A stretch of DNA of 64,000 bases from Rhodoglobus sp. Lineage in GTDB: Bacteria > Actinomycetota > Actinomycetes > Actinomycetales > Microbacteriaceae. The position numbers and the translations under genes are program-made. The notes below the pieces were generated by a model. That model saw only the letters and a list, made by a program, of their open reading frames with translations, did no database searches and had not been told where the DNA came from. The DNA lies in contig JAODAQ010000040.1 of NCBI GenBank assembly GCA_025463515.1, forward strand, positions 1 through 64,000, in the 5' to 3' direction. Within the stretch, counting starts at the first letter, position 1. Every line of letters starts with the position of its first letter. Positions 54,460-63,835 of this stretch are shown in pieces.

Positions 54460-55460
54460 ACGCGGCCCGGCGCGGCCGTGGTGGCGCGCGGCACGAGCTT
54501 GGTGGGAAGCAGGATGTGGGTGGTCTCGAGCGTCTCGCCGGCCATGAGTGCGACGACCATCCGCGCCGCTGTGGCCCCCAGAGTCTGCATCGGCTGCCGG
54601 ATGGTGGTGAGCGGGGGAGTCATCTGGGAGGCCTCCGGGATGTCGTCGAAGCCGACCACCGAGAGGTCACGCGGAACCTCGAGCCCCAGCTCCGCCGCGG
54701 CCTCGAGAATCGCGATGCCCGTCAGGTCGTTGGCCGCGAACACCGCCGTGGGGCGCTCCGGCGAGCCGAGCAGCGAGAGCGCGGGCTCGCGCGCCGTCTT
54801 CTGCTCGTAGTGGCCCTCGCGCACGAGGCCGGGGTCGAACGGGATGCCCGAGTCTGCGAGTGCGCGCCGGTAGCCTGCATCGCGCAGGGCCGCGGAGCGG
54901 AGGTCGGGGCGCCCGCCGATGAAGCCGATGCGGCGGTGGCCGAGGTCGATCAGGTACTGGGTGGCCTGGCGCGCCCCGGCGAAGCTGTCGGACTCCACGG
55001 TGGGCAGGTCCGCCCTCCCGGCGTGCGGGTCGATCGCGACGATCGGGATGTCCGCTGACGCGCTCACCACCGTGGGCGTGACCATGATCGCGCCGTCGAT
55101 GAGGGTGCCGCTGAGGCGCTGCAGAGAGCGCCGCTCCCACCCCGGCCCCTCGACCTGGTGGGAGCCGGCGTAGGCGAGGAGGTCGTAGCGCGAGCCGCGG
55201 AGCTCCGCGCCCACGCCCTTGAGGATCTCGGAGCTGAAGGGCTCGAAATCGGCCACGAGCACCCCGATCACCCCCGTGCGGCGCGAGCGCATGCTGCTGG
55301 CGACGAGGCTGGACTCGTAGCCCAGCTCCTGCACCACTTTGAGCACTCGGGCGACGGTCTCCTCGGAGACTCCGTAGCGCCCGTTGACCGCTTTCGAGAC
55401 TGTCGCCACGGAGACGCCCGCGGCTGCCGCCACGTCGTTGATGGTTGTCCGGCGGCTCAT
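54456..55460 (-). CDS. LacI-family repressor of the xylo-oligosaccharide operon
   Basis: A 334-residue repressor. HTH: TINDVAAAAGVSVATVSKAV followed by NGRYGVSEETVARV. The effector domain has ATQYLIDLGHRRIGFIGG, AVFAANDLTGIAIL and VVGFDDIPEASQMTPPLTTI. It diverges from the binding-protein gene at 55680 and probably acts at the palindromes 55482-55505 by analogy with BxlR-type regulators. Its stop codon lies inside the xylA -35 element, so it and xylA may also share a transcript. Confidence 0.92.
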   Translation of the reverse strand: MSRRTTINDVAAAAGVSVATVSKAVNGRYGVSEETVARVLKVVQELGYESSLVASSMRSRRTGVIGVLVADFEPFSSEILKGVGAELRGSRYDLLAYAGSHQVEGPGWERRSLQRLSGTLIDGAIMVTPTVVSASADIPIVAIDPHAGRADLPTVESDSFAGARQATQYLIDLGHRRIGFIGGRPDLRSAALRDAGYRRALADSGIPFDPGLVREGHYEQKTAREPALSLLGSPERPTAVFAANDLTGIAILEAAAELGLEVPRDLSVVGFDDIPEASQMTPPLTTIRQPMQTLGATAARMVVALMAGETLETTHILLPTKLVPRATTAAPGRV

Positions 55461-55481
55461 GATGTCGAAATACTAGTGCTT

Positions 55482-55530
55482 CGAAAGCGTTTTCGAAAAC
55501 GTTTGACACTGCTTGCGCCCGCTGTAACAC
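55482..55530 (+). promoter_or_regulatory. Promoter and LacI operators of the xylo-oligosaccharide operon
   Basis: Two touching operators: CGAAAGCGTTTTCG (55482-55495) and CGAAAACGTTTG (55494-55505, containing the perfect AAACGTTT). The second overlaps a consensus -35 TTGACA (55503-55508). A -10 fits TAACAC (55525-55530) with a 16-base spacer. The leader to the ATG is about 145 bases. Confidence 0.75.
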
Positions 55531-55679
55531 TGGGCGCAATCTGGACAGGCTCCAGAGACTCCCGCGGGTCGAACACCCGCGAGTACTGCACCGCACCAGC
55601 TGCGTCGTGTGGCACGGCGCATACCCACAGCGGCTCGGTGACGAGGCGCGAACTCAACGAAGAGAACAGGTGGAATCAC

Positions 55680-56957
55680 ATGAAAGCCAAGAAACTCCTC
55701 TCCGCAGCGGCGGTTCTCGCCGCCGGGGCACTCGCGCTCAGCGGGTGTGCAGGGGCTCCCGCAGAAGACGGCAAGGTCACGATGACCTTCTGGCACAACT
55801 CCACGACCGGTGACGGCAAGGCGTACTGGGAGGACATGGTCGCCGGGTTCGAGGCAGAGAACCCGAACGTGACCATCGAGATCCAGGCCATCCAGAACGA
55901 GGAGATGGACGGCAAGCTCCAGACCGCCCTCAACTCGGGCGACGCGCCCGACCTCTTCATGGCGCGCGGCGGCGGCAAGCTCGCCGATGTCGTGAAGGCC
56001 GGCCAGGCCATGGACATCACCGACAAGCTGACGGATGCCACGAAGACCGCCCTCGGCGGCGTGCTCTCCGCGTTCGACGTGGACGGCAAGACCTACGGCC
56101 TTCCGACCGCGGTCCTGCCGGAGGGCTTCTGGTACAGCACCGACCTCTTCTCGCAGGCGGGCATCACCGACACCCCCACCACGGTCGACGAGCTCGAGGC
56201 GGCCAACGACAAGCTCAAGGCGGCGGGCATCGCCCCGATCGCCCTGGGTGCCAAGGATGCCTGGCCCGCGGCGCACTTCTACTACAACTTCGCACTGCGC
56301 GCCTGCTCTCAGGACGTCATCAACGAGGCAGCGGCCAGCCGCTCCTTCGACGACCCGTGCTGGGTGACCGCCGGCGAGCAGCTCGCCGACTTCGCCGCGA
56401 GCGAGCCGTTCAACGACGGCTTCCTCACGACCTCCGCCCAGCAGGGCGCCGGCTCCTCCGCGGGGCTTCTCGCCAACCACCAGGCGGCGATGGAGCTCAT
56501 GGGCGCGTGGGACCCCGGAGTCATCGCATCCCTGACGCCCGACACGAAGCCGCTCGCCGATCTCGGCTGGTTCCCGTTCCCCGAGGTCAGCGGCGGCGAC
56601 GGAGCCGAGGGCGCCATGATGGGCGGCGTCGACGGATTCACGTGCTTCGTGGATGCCCCCTCCGCGTGCCCCGACTTCCTGAACTTCATCGCGCAGAAGG
56701 AGAACCAGGAGGCCTACGCCACCGCGTTCCAGACCCTGCCCGCGAGCCAGGAGGCCCAGGGCGTGGTGACGGACCCGGCGCTCAAGCTGCTGCTCTCCGC
56801 GTACAACGACGCTCCGTACGTCACGGTCTGGCTCGACACGCTGTTCGGCCAGAACGTCGGCAACGCGCTCAACGTCGCGGTGGTGGACCTGCTGGCCGGC
56901 CAGGGCGATGCTGAGAGCATCGTCAAGGCCGTGAACGACGCCGCGAACAAGTCCTAG
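55680..56957 (+). CDS. CUT1 xylo-oligosaccharide-binding lipoprotein
   Basis: A 425-residue lipoprotein with lipobox LALSGC. TMTFWHNSTTGDGKAYWEDM, the LNSGDAPDLFMARGGGKL region and PTAVLPEGFWYSTDLF follow the family-1 binding-protein pattern and resemble BxlE/XynE-type proteins. The two permeases and three xylan-type glycosidases that follow in one operon support xylo-oligosaccharides as the ligand. No ATPase is present in the operon, so a shared MsiK-like ATPase elsewhere is expected. Confidence 0.9.
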   Translation: MKAKKLLSAAAVLAAGALALSGCAGAPAEDGKVTMTFWHNSTTGDGKAYWEDMVAGFEAENPNVTIEIQAIQNEEMDGKLQTALNSGDAPDLFMARGGGKLADVVKAGQAMDITDKLTDATKTALGGVLSAFDVDGKTYGLPTAVLPEGFWYSTDLFSQAGITDTPTTVDELEAANDKLKAAGIAPIALGAKDAWPAAHFYYNFALRACSQDVINEAAASRSFDDPCWVTAGEQLADFAASEPFNDGFLTTSAQQGAGSSAGLLANHQAAMELMGAWDPGVIASLTPDTKPLADLGWFPFPEVSGGDGAEGAMMGGVDGFTCFVDAPSACPDFLNFIAQKENQEAYATAFQTLPASQEAQGVVTDPALKLLLSAYNDAPYVTVWLDTLFGQNVGNALNVAVVDLLAGQGDAESIVKAVNDAANKS

Positions 56958-56970
56958 AAAGCCCAACGCA

Positions 56971-57987
56971 ATGACATCCATTAGCGAGAACCTGCGCGCC
57001 GCGCAGGGACCGCGGGTGGATCTCGAGGCGGGCGGGGCCGGTGCAGCCGCATCGGTCCCGCCCCGCCGGCGGAGGCCGAAAGGCATCGGCTGGCGGATGC
57101 GCCTCGAGATCGTGGCGCTCGCCGGACCCGCACTGATCGTCTTCCTGGTCTTCGTGATCCTCCCCGTGCTGCTCGCCGCCTACTACGGCTTCTTCAGCTG
57201 GGCCGGGTACGGGCCCGCGACCGACTTCGTCGGGCTGCGGAACTACATCACGATCCTCCAGGACTCGGCCTTCCAGGAGGCCCTCAAGCACAACGTCATC
57301 ATCGCCGTGCTGTCGCTCGTCATCCAGGGGCCGCTCGCGATCGGCCTCGCGCTGCTGCTCAACCGCAAGATGCGCGGGCAGTCGGCGCTCAGGGTGCTCA
57401 TCTTCGTGCCCTACGTGATCTCCGAGGTCGTGGTCGGCCTCGGGTGGAGCCTCATGCTGCAGTCGGGCGGCGCGGTCAACGGCCTGCTCGAGAAGATCGG
57501 CCTGGGCTCGCTCCAGCAGGACTGGCTGTCCGATCCGAACATCGCGATCTGGTCGCTGCTGCTCATCATCACGTGGAAGTACATCGGCTTCGCCGTGATC
57601 CTCTTCCTCGCCGGGCTGCAGGGTATCCCCGAGGAGCTCTCCGAGGCCGCGTCGATCGACGGCGCCTCCTACTGGCAGGTGCAGCGGACGATCGTGCTGC
57701 CGCTGCTCGGGCCCACCATCCGGATCTGGGCGTTCCTGTCCATCATCGGGTCGTTCCAGCTGTTCGACCTCGTCTACATCATCTGGGGGCAGTACGTGGC
57801 GTCAACCGCCGGGACCTCGACCATGGCGACCTACATGGTCGCGAACGGCCGCAACGCCGGCAGCTACGGCTACGGCAACGCGGTGGCCGTGGTCATGTTC
57901 GTGATCTCGCTCGTCATCGCGCTGCTGTACCAGCGCTTCCTGCTGCGCCGCGACACCGATGGCGCCATCTCGGGGAGCAAGATCTGA
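56971..57987 (+). CDS. CUT1 xylo-oligosaccharide ABC transporter permease (BxlF-like)
   Basis: A 338-residue permease. A 45-residue basic N-terminus (PPRRRRPKG) precedes six helices. The EAA loop is EELSEAASIDGASYWQVQRTIVLP. It begins 13 bases after the binding-protein stop, and its TGA stop shares one base with the next ATG (TGATG). Confidence 0.92.
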   Translation: MTSISENLRAAQGPRVDLEAGGAGAAASVPPRRRRPKGIGWRMRLEIVALAGPALIVFLVFVILPVLLAAYYGFFSWAGYGPATDFVGLRNYITILQDSAFQEALKHNVIIAVLSLVIQGPLAIGLALLLNRKMRGQSALRVLIFVPYVISEVVVGLGWSLMLQSGGAVNGLLEKIGLGSLQQDWLSDPNIAIWSLLLIITWKYIGFAVILFLAGLQGIPEELSEAASIDGASYWQVQRTIVLPLLGPTIRIWAFLSIIGSFQLFDLVYIIWGQYVASTAGTSTMATYMVANGRNAGSYGYGNAVAVVMFVISLVIALLYQRFLLRRDTDGAISGSKI

Positions 57988-58835
57988 TGTCGACGGCAAC
58001 AATCGAACGGCGCCGCAAGCGCCACTACTCGACCCCGGTGATCTACTTCGTCGCCCTCGTGCTCGTCGCGCTGATGCTCGTCCCGGTGGCGTACATCATC
58101 CTCGGCGGCTTCCGCAGCAACTCCGAGATCACCGTCGACCCGGCCGGGCTGCCCAGCGTCTGGCAGGTCGGCAACTACTTCGAGGTGCTCGCGAGCGGCG
58201 TGTTCTGGCGGGAGGTCGCCAACTCGACGATCGCCGCGGTCGTGACCACGTTCTTCGTCGTGGCCCTCGGGCTGATGGCCAGCTACGTGCTGGCCAAGTA
58301 CAGCTTCCGCGGACGCGGCCTGATGTACTCGGTCTTCGCTGCGGGGCTCATGTTCCCGATGGCCGTGGCCATCACCCCGCTGTACATCCTGGTGCGCGGC
58401 CTCGGGCTGATGAACACCCTCGGCGGCATCATCGTGCCGCAGGTGGCCTTCGCCCTGCCGGTGACGATCATCATCCTCGTGCCCTTCCTGCAGGCGATCC
58501 CGCGGGAGCTCCAGGAGGCCGCCGCGATCGACGGCGCGAGCCGCATCGGATTCTTCTGGCGGATGGTCATCCCGCTGTCGAAGCCGGGCGTCATCACGGT
58601 GGGCATCCTTGCGTTCATCGCCAGTTGGAACAGCTACATCCTGCCGCTGTTCATCCTCAACAGCGAGGGGTCCTACACGCTCCCGCTCGGGGTGCAGGCC
58701 TTCGCGTCGCAGTACTCGGTGGACACCGCGAAGGTTCTCGCGTTCACGTCGCTGTCGATGATCCCCGCCCTCGTCTTCTTCAGCCTGTTCGAGCGGCGCA
58801 TCGTCGGCGGACTCACCGGGGCGGTGAAGGGATGA
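57987..58835 (+). CDS. CUT1 xylo-oligosaccharide ABC transporter permease (BxlG-like)
   Basis: A 282-residue MalG-type permease with six helices. The EAA loop is ELQEAAAIDGASRIGFFWRMVIP. SFRGRGLMYS and FIASWNSYILPLFI are typical. It is linked at both ends by overlapping start and stop codons (TGATG with the previous gene, ATGA with the GH3 gene), so the transporter and hydrolases are co-translated. Confidence 0.92.
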   Translation: MSTATIERRRKRHYSTPVIYFVALVLVALMLVPVAYIILGGFRSNSEITVDPAGLPSVWQVGNYFEVLASGVFWREVANSTIAAVVTTFFVVALGLMASYVLAKYSFRGRGLMYSVFAAGLMFPMAVAITPLYILVRGLGLMNTLGGIIVPQVAFALPVTIIILVPFLQAIPRELQEAAAIDGASRIGFFWRMVIPLSKPGVITVGILAFIASWNSYILPLFILNSEGSYTLPLGVQAFASQYSVDTAKVLAFTSLSMIPALVFFSLFERRIVGGLTGAVKG

Positions 58836-61138
58836 CCGCGGAGGCCCTCGTCTCACAGCGCGTGCGCGACTTGCTCACCCAGATGACCGTCGACGAGAAG
58901 CTCGCGCAGTTGGCCGGCTACTGGGTCGACCAGGGCAACGAGGTCGTCGCTCCCATGGCGGGCGAGCGGGTCGCGTCGGCGAAGTACGAGACGGCGAGCG
59001 CACACGGCATCGGGCACCTGACACGGGTCTACGGCACACGGCCGGTCGAGCCCGTCGAGCGCGCGGAGTGGCTGTGGTCCGAGCAGCGGCGCCTCCGCGA
59101 GCGCTCGAGGCTGGGCATCCCGGCGATCGTGCACGAGGAGTGCCTGACCGGTCTCGCCGCGTGGAAGGCCGCGACCTTCCCCACCCCGCTCGCGTGGGGC
59201 GCCGCATTCGACCCGGACCTCGTGCAGGAGATGGGCCGCCTGATCGGCGGCTCGATGCGCGCACTGGGCATCCACCAGGGCCTGGCCCCCGTGCTCGACG
59301 TGATCCGTGATGCCCGCTGGGGACGGGTCGACGAGTGCATCGCCGAAGACCCGTACGTCGTCGGCACGATCGGCACCGCCTACGTGCGCGGCCTGCAGGA
59401 GTCGGGCGTGCACGCGACGCTCAAGCACTTCGTCGGGTACTCCGCCTCGCGGGCCGGGCGCAACCACGCCCCCGTGCACGCGGGGCAGCGCGAGCTCAAC
59501 GACGTGCTGCTGCCGCCCTTCGAGATGGCGATCCGCGATGGCGGGGCGCGCTCGGTCATGAGCTCGTACACCGAGATCGACGGCGAGCCGGTGAGCGGAG
59601 TCGCGCGCTACCTCACCGGCATCCTGCGCGACCGCTGGGGGTTCGACGGCGTCGTGGTCTCCGACTACTTCGCCATCGAGTTCCTGCACAGCATGCACGG
59701 CGTCGCGGCCGACCGCGGTGCCGCCGCCGACCTGGCCCTGCGCGCGGGCATCGACGTCGAGCTGCCCAACGGCGACGCGTTCGCCGGGCCGCTCGCAGAC
59801 CGGCTCGTATCAGGCGAGACGGATGCCGCACTCGTCGATCGCGCGGTTCTGCGCGTGCTCGCCCAGAAGGAGGAGCTGGGCCTTCTCGACGAGCTCTTCG
59901 ACACCCCTCCGGTCGACATCGACCTGGACAGCCCCGCGCACCGGGCGGTGGCGCACACGCTCGCGGCCGAGTCCGTGATCCTCCTCACGAACGACGGGGT
60001 ACTGCCGCTCGCGGCGCCGGGCCGAGTCGCCGTGATCGGCCCGAACGCCGACTCGGTGGACGCCCTGATGGGCTGCTACTCCTTCGCGAACCACGTTCTC
60101 GCGATGCACCCGGGTGTTCCGATCGGGTTCGAGATCCCGTCGATCCTCGAGTCCCTGCGCCTCGAGTTCCCGTCGTCCCAGCTCGTGCACGAGCTGGGCT
60201 GCGAGGTCGAGGGGCTCGACCGCTCGGGCATCCCCGCCGCCGTGTCTGCGGCCCTCGGTGCCGACGTCGCCGTGGTCGTCGTCGGCGACCGCGCCGGTCT
60301 TTTCGGCCGCGGTACGGTGGGTGAGGGCAACGACGTCGAGTCGCTCGAACTGCCGGGGGTGCAGCGCGAGCTGATCGAGGCGGTCGTCGCGACCGGGACC
60401 CCGGTCGTCGTTGTCGTGGTCTCCGGCCGGCCGTACGTGGTCGACTGGGCGATCGGGGCCGATGCTCCGGGCGCCGTGCTCCAGACCTTCTTCCCCGGCG
60501 AGGAGGGAGCGCCAGCGCTCGCCTCGATCATCTCCGGACGGACGGCGCCCTCGGGCCGCCTGCCGGTCTCGATGCCCCGGTCGGCGGGGGCGCAGCCGTA
60601 CTCGTACCTGCACCCGCGACTGGGCGGCCCTTCGGAGGTGACGAGTGTCGACAGCACTCCCGTGCTCCCGTTCGGCCACGGCCTCACCTACACAGAGTTC
60701 ACCCGTGACCTGCTCGCGGTGGTGGGCCCGGTCGCCACGGGGGAGGCGCTCACTGTCAGCGTCCGGGTGCGCAACTCGGGCGAGCGGTCGGGCACCGACG
60801 TCGTGCAGCTCTACGGGCACGACGTGTACGGCAGCGTGACCCGCCCGGTCGCGCAGCTGCTCGCCTACCAGCGGGTCGACCTCGAGCCGGGCGAGGCGGC
60901 AACGGTCACCTTCAGCGTCCCCGCGTCCCTCTTGGGGTTCACGGGCTCCGCCGGGGTGCGCATCGTCGAGGCGGGCGAGCTCGAGCTGTGGGTCGGTCCG
61001 TCGGTCGCGGTCAAGGAGTCTGCCGCGACCGTCGACCTCATCGGCGCGGACTACGTCCTCTCCGCCTCCGACGAGCGCATCGGGCGCGCCATCGTGGTGC
61101 GGTCGGCTGCGGAGGAGATCGATGTCGCGCCCCGCTAA
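58832..61138 (+). CDS. GH3 beta-xylosidase/beta-glucosidase, intracellular
   Basis: A 768-residue family 3 glycoside hydrolase. The N-terminal barrel carries the nucleophile Asp278 in VVVSDYFAIEF and the substrate-binding KHFVGYSASRAGRNHAP. The second (alpha/beta) domain has NADSVDALMGCYSF and GEGNDVESLELPGVQ. A C-terminal fibronectin-III-like domain (about residues 640-750) follows. No signal peptide. The context favours cleavage of xylo-oligosaccharides; GH3 members also cleave beta-glucosides. Its end overlaps the GH43 gene by 17 bases. Confidence 0.92.
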   Translation: MTAEALVSQRVRDLLTQMTVDEKLAQLAGYWVDQGNEVVAPMAGERVASAKYETASAHGIGHLTRVYGTRPVEPVERAEWLWSEQRRLRERSRLGIPAIVHEECLTGLAAWKAATFPTPLAWGAAFDPDLVQEMGRLIGGSMRALGIHQGLAPVLDVIRDARWGRVDECIAEDPYVVGTIGTAYVRGLQESGVHATLKHFVGYSASRAGRNHAPVHAGQRELNDVLLPPFEMAIRDGGARSVMSSYTEIDGEPVSGVARYLTGILRDRWGFDGVVVSDYFAIEFLHSMHGVAADRGAAADLALRAGIDVELPNGDAFAGPLADRLVSGETDAALVDRAVLRVLAQKEELGLLDELFDTPPVDIDLDSPAHRAVAHTLAAESVILLTNDGVLPLAAPGRVAVIGPNADSVDALMGCYSFANHVLAMHPGVPIGFEIPSILESLRLEFPSSQLVHELGCEVEGLDRSGIPAAVSAALGADVAVVVVGDRAGLFGRGTVGEGNDVESLELPGVQRELIEAVVATGTPVVVVVVSGRPYVVDWAIGADAPGAVLQTFFPGEEGAPALASIISGRTAPSGRLPVSMPRSAGAQPYSYLHPRLGGPSEVTSVDSTPVLPFGHGLTYTEFTRDLLAVVGPVATGEALTVSVRVRNSGERSGTDVVQLYGHDVYGSVTRPVAQLLAYQRVDLEPGEAATVTFSVPASLLGFTGSAGVRIVEAGELELWVGPSVAVKESAATVDLIGADYVLSASDERIGRAIVVRSAAEEIDVAPR

Positions 61139-62564
61139 CCCGATCCTCCGCGGGTTCTACCCCGACCCGAGCATCTGCCGCGTCGATGGCACCTACTACC
61201 TGGTCAACTCGACGTTCGAGTACCTGCCGGGCATCCCGATCCATGCCAGCACCGACCTCGTCGACTGGCGGCTCGTGGGTCACGCGATCCACGAGGAGGG
61301 GCAGTTCGACTTCGGTGACGTGCCCGACTCGCGCGGCATCTTCGCGCCGACCATCCGCCACCACGACGGCCTGTTCTACATCGCGTGCACCCAGATGGAC
61401 GGCGGCGAGGTCTCGGGCAACTTCTACCTCACGGCTCCGGCGCCGGAAGGCCCCTGGTCGCGCCCGGTGCTGCTGCCGGAGGCACGGGGCATCGACCCCT
61501 CGCTGTTCTTCCACGAGGGCCGCGCCTGGTGGACCGGCTGCCGCGAGGTGCTCGAGCCCGAGTTCGACGGCGAGACCGAGGTGTGGTTGCGCGAGCTCGA
61601 TCTCGAGCGGGGCGAGCTCGTGGGCCCCGAGACCGTGATCTGGACGCGCACGCAGTACCGCGCGGTCTGGGCCGAGGGGCCGCACCTGTACCACCGCGAC
61701 GGCTGGTTCTACCTCGTGACGGCGGAGGGCGGCACGTCCTTCGAGCACTCGGTGATGGTGGCGCGGTCGCGCGAGGTCGCCGGGCCGTACCTGCCCTGCC
61801 CGCGCAATCCCGTGCTCACCCACCGCCACCTCGGCCACGGCGCCGAGGTGCAGAACGTCGGCCACGGAGACCTCGTCGAAGACGAGAACGGACAGTGGTG
61901 GATGACCGTGCTCGCGAGCCGCCCGATCGACGGCCACCACATCCTCGGGCGCGAGACGCACCTGGCCCGCGTCGACTGGGAGGACGACTGGCCCGTGGTG
62001 AACCCGGGGCTCGGGCTCCTCGATGCACCCTCCGCCGCACCGGGACGATGGTCGTCCACCGGTGCTCCCGAGGCGGCCGACTTCCTCTCCGTGCGCGGGT
62101 TCGCGACCTTCGCCGAGCCCGCAGAGGCGGGATTGCGACTGCGCTCCACCGGGGCCGGGCTCCAGTCGGGCGCCCCCACCGCGGCCCTCCTCCGCCGGCT
62201 GACGAGCACCGAGAGCACTGTCACGGTGACCCTCGATCAACTTGCCGACGATGCCGTGGCCGGGCTGGTGCTGCGCCAGAACGGCGCCGCGAACGTGCGG
62301 CTCGAGGTGGCGGCATCCGTCGGCGGACTGGTCGCGACGTTCGCGGATTCCTCCGTCGACCTGCCCGCCGGCCCGGTGACGCTCTCGGCCCGGATCACGA
62401 CGGGCGGAATCTCCTGGTCGGCGGGCGGTGCAGACCTGGGCACGACACCCCTGAGCTCTCTCAGCACGGAGACCGCCGGCGGCTTCGTCGGCACGACCTG
62501 GGGCCCCTACGTCTCGTCCGGGAGCGCGCTGTTCACCGCCTGGAGCCAGGAGGACCGGTCCTGA
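61122..62564 (+). CDS. GH43 beta-xylosidase/alpha-L-arabinofuranosidase
   Basis: A 480-residue family 43 enzyme. The five-bladed propeller (about residues 5-310) shows the catalytic triad: base Asp15 in FYPDPSI, Asp125 in GIDPSLF and acid Glu185 in WAEGPHLY. A C-terminal beta-sandwich (about 320-478) as in the long GH43 subfamily (XynB/SXA type) follows. No signal peptide. It starts inside the GH3 gene and overlaps the GH10 gene by 4 bases (CTGA). Confidence 0.92.
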   Translation: MSRPANPILRGFYPDPSICRVDGTYYLVNSTFEYLPGIPIHASTDLVDWRLVGHAIHEEGQFDFGDVPDSRGIFAPTIRHHDGLFYIACTQMDGGEVSGNFYLTAPAPEGPWSRPVLLPEARGIDPSLFFHEGRAWWTGCREVLEPEFDGETEVWLRELDLERGELVGPETVIWTRTQYRAVWAEGPHLYHRDGWFYLVTAEGGTSFEHSVMVARSREVAGPYLPCPRNPVLTHRHLGHGAEVQNVGHGDLVEDENGQWWMTVLASRPIDGHHILGRETHLARVDWEDDWPVVNPGLGLLDAPSAAPGRWSSTGAPEAADFLSVRGFATFAEPAEAGLRLRSTGAGLQSGAPTAALLRRLTSTESTVTVTLDQLADDAVAGLVLRQNGAANVRLEVAASVGGLVATFADSSVDLPAGPVTLSARITTGGISWSAGGADLGTTPLSSLSTETAGGFVGTTWGPYVSSGSALFTAWSQEDRS

Positions 62565-63769
62565 GTACCGCACACCGCAGGGCCGCCGCGACGGTCACGG
62601 TGCTCGACGCGCGCGGCGAGCCCCTGCGGAACACGGAGGTGACCGTCGCGCAGGTGGACCACGCCTTCGGGTTCGGCAACATCGGGTTCGACTTCGTGCC
62701 GCTCGCCAACGGGGAGCGCACCGACCAGCTCGAGCACCTCGCCGAGCTCTGGCTCGACGTGTTCTCGACGGCGACGCTGCCGTTCTACTGGGGCGACTTC
62801 GAGCCCGAGCGCGGGCATCCGGCAACCGACCGGCTGCTGCGCGCCGCCGAGTGGTTCGTCGAGCGCGGCGTGCGCGTGAAGGGCCACCCGCTGGTCTGGC
62901 ACACGGTGACCGCGCCGTGGCTGCTCGGGCTGCCGCTCGACGAGGTCGAGGCCGCCGTGCGCGCCCGGGTGCGGCGGGAGGCCGCCGACTTCGCCGGCCT
63001 TGTCACGACGTGGGACGCGATCAACGAGGTCGTCATCATGCCCGTGTTCGAGAACGGCGAGAACGGCATCACCCCGCTCGCCCAGAAGCTCGGCCGGGTC
63101 GGGATGGTGCGGCTCGCGTTCGAGGAGGCGCGCGCGGCGGATCCCACCGCGACGCTGCACCTCAACGACTTCGACCTCTCGCCCGCGTACGAGCGGCTCA
63201 TCGAGGAGGTGCTCGCGGCGGGCATCCGGCTCGACGGGATCGGGCTGCAGACCCACATGCACCAGGGGTACCGCGGCGAGGACGAGGTGCTGGCGATCGT
63301 GGAGCGCTTCGCGCGGTTCGGCATCCCGCTGCACTTCACCGAGACCACCCTCGTGTCCGGCGACCCCATGCCCGCCGACATCGTCGACCTCAACGACTAC
63401 CGGCCCGACTCGTGGCCGACCACCCCCGAGGGCGAGGCCCGCCAGGCCGACGAGCTGGTGCGCCACTACCGGTCGCTCGTCGCGCACCCCGCGGTCGAGT
63501 CGATCACCTACTGGGGGCTCTCCGATGTGGGAGCGTGGCTCGGCGCCCCCGCCGGCCTCGTGCGGCTCGACGGCACGCCCAAGCCCGCCTACGACGCGCT
63601 GCGCGCGCTCGTGAAGGACGAGTGGTGGATGCCGCCGACCGCCCGCCACACGGACGACTCGGGCAGCATCGCGCTCGAGGGCTTCCGGGGCAGGTACGCG
63701 GTCACGGCCGCGGGGAGGTCGGCGACCGTCGCCCTCGGCGGCCCGACTGGCACGGCCCAGCTGCGCTGA
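62561..63769 (+). CDS. GH10 xylanase, probably intracellular, CTG start
   Basis: A family 10 enzyme of 402 residues if started at the CTG at 62561. That codon has AGGAGGA 6 bases upstream and overlaps the GH43 stop as CTGA, the same linkage as the operon's other junctions; the first conventional codon is a GTG at 62600. A short beta-rich N-terminal segment (TVTVLDARGEPL) precedes the barrel. The acid/base is Glu156 in TWDAINEVV and the nucleophile Glu261 in LHFTETTLVS. No signal peptide, so it should act on imported xylo-oligosaccharides. A terminator-like hairpin follows. Confidence 0.9.
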   Translation: MSTAHRRAAATVTVLDARGEPLRNTEVTVAQVDHAFGFGNIGFDFVPLANGERTDQLEHLAELWLDVFSTATLPFYWGDFEPERGHPATDRLLRAAEWFVERGVRVKGHPLVWHTVTAPWLLGLPLDEVEAAVRARVRREAADFAGLVTTWDAINEVVIMPVFENGENGITPLAQKLGRVGMVRLAFEEARAADPTATLHLNDFDLSPAYERLIEEVLAAGIRLDGIGLQTHMHQGYRGEDEVLAIVERFARFGIPLHFTETTLVSGDPMPADIVDLNDYRPDSWPTTPEGEARQADELVRHYRSLVAHPAVESITYWGLSDVGAWLGAPAGLVRLDGTPKPAYDALRALVKDEWWMPPTARHTDDSGSIALEGFRGRYAVTAAGRSATVALGGPTGTAQLR

Positions 63770-63793
63770 GGCCCGCGGTCTCGGCACGAGACT

Positions 63794-63823
63794 GCGGCGG
63801 CCGCCCTAGCCGGTGGCCGCCGC
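63794..63823. terminator. Hairpin between convergent genes at the end of the xylan operon
   Basis: GCGGCGGCC (63794-63802) pairs with GGCCGCCGC (63815-63823) around a 12-base loop, 24 bases after the GH10 stop and 12 bases before the stop of the facing permease gene. It may serve both strands. Confidence 0.65.
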
Positions 63824-63835
63824 GGTCTCGAGCCG

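Noticed and set aside
62600-62602. GTG as the start of the GH10 gene
   Set aside because: No ribosome-binding site in front of it and it would remove part of the N-terminal strand; kept only as an alternative.
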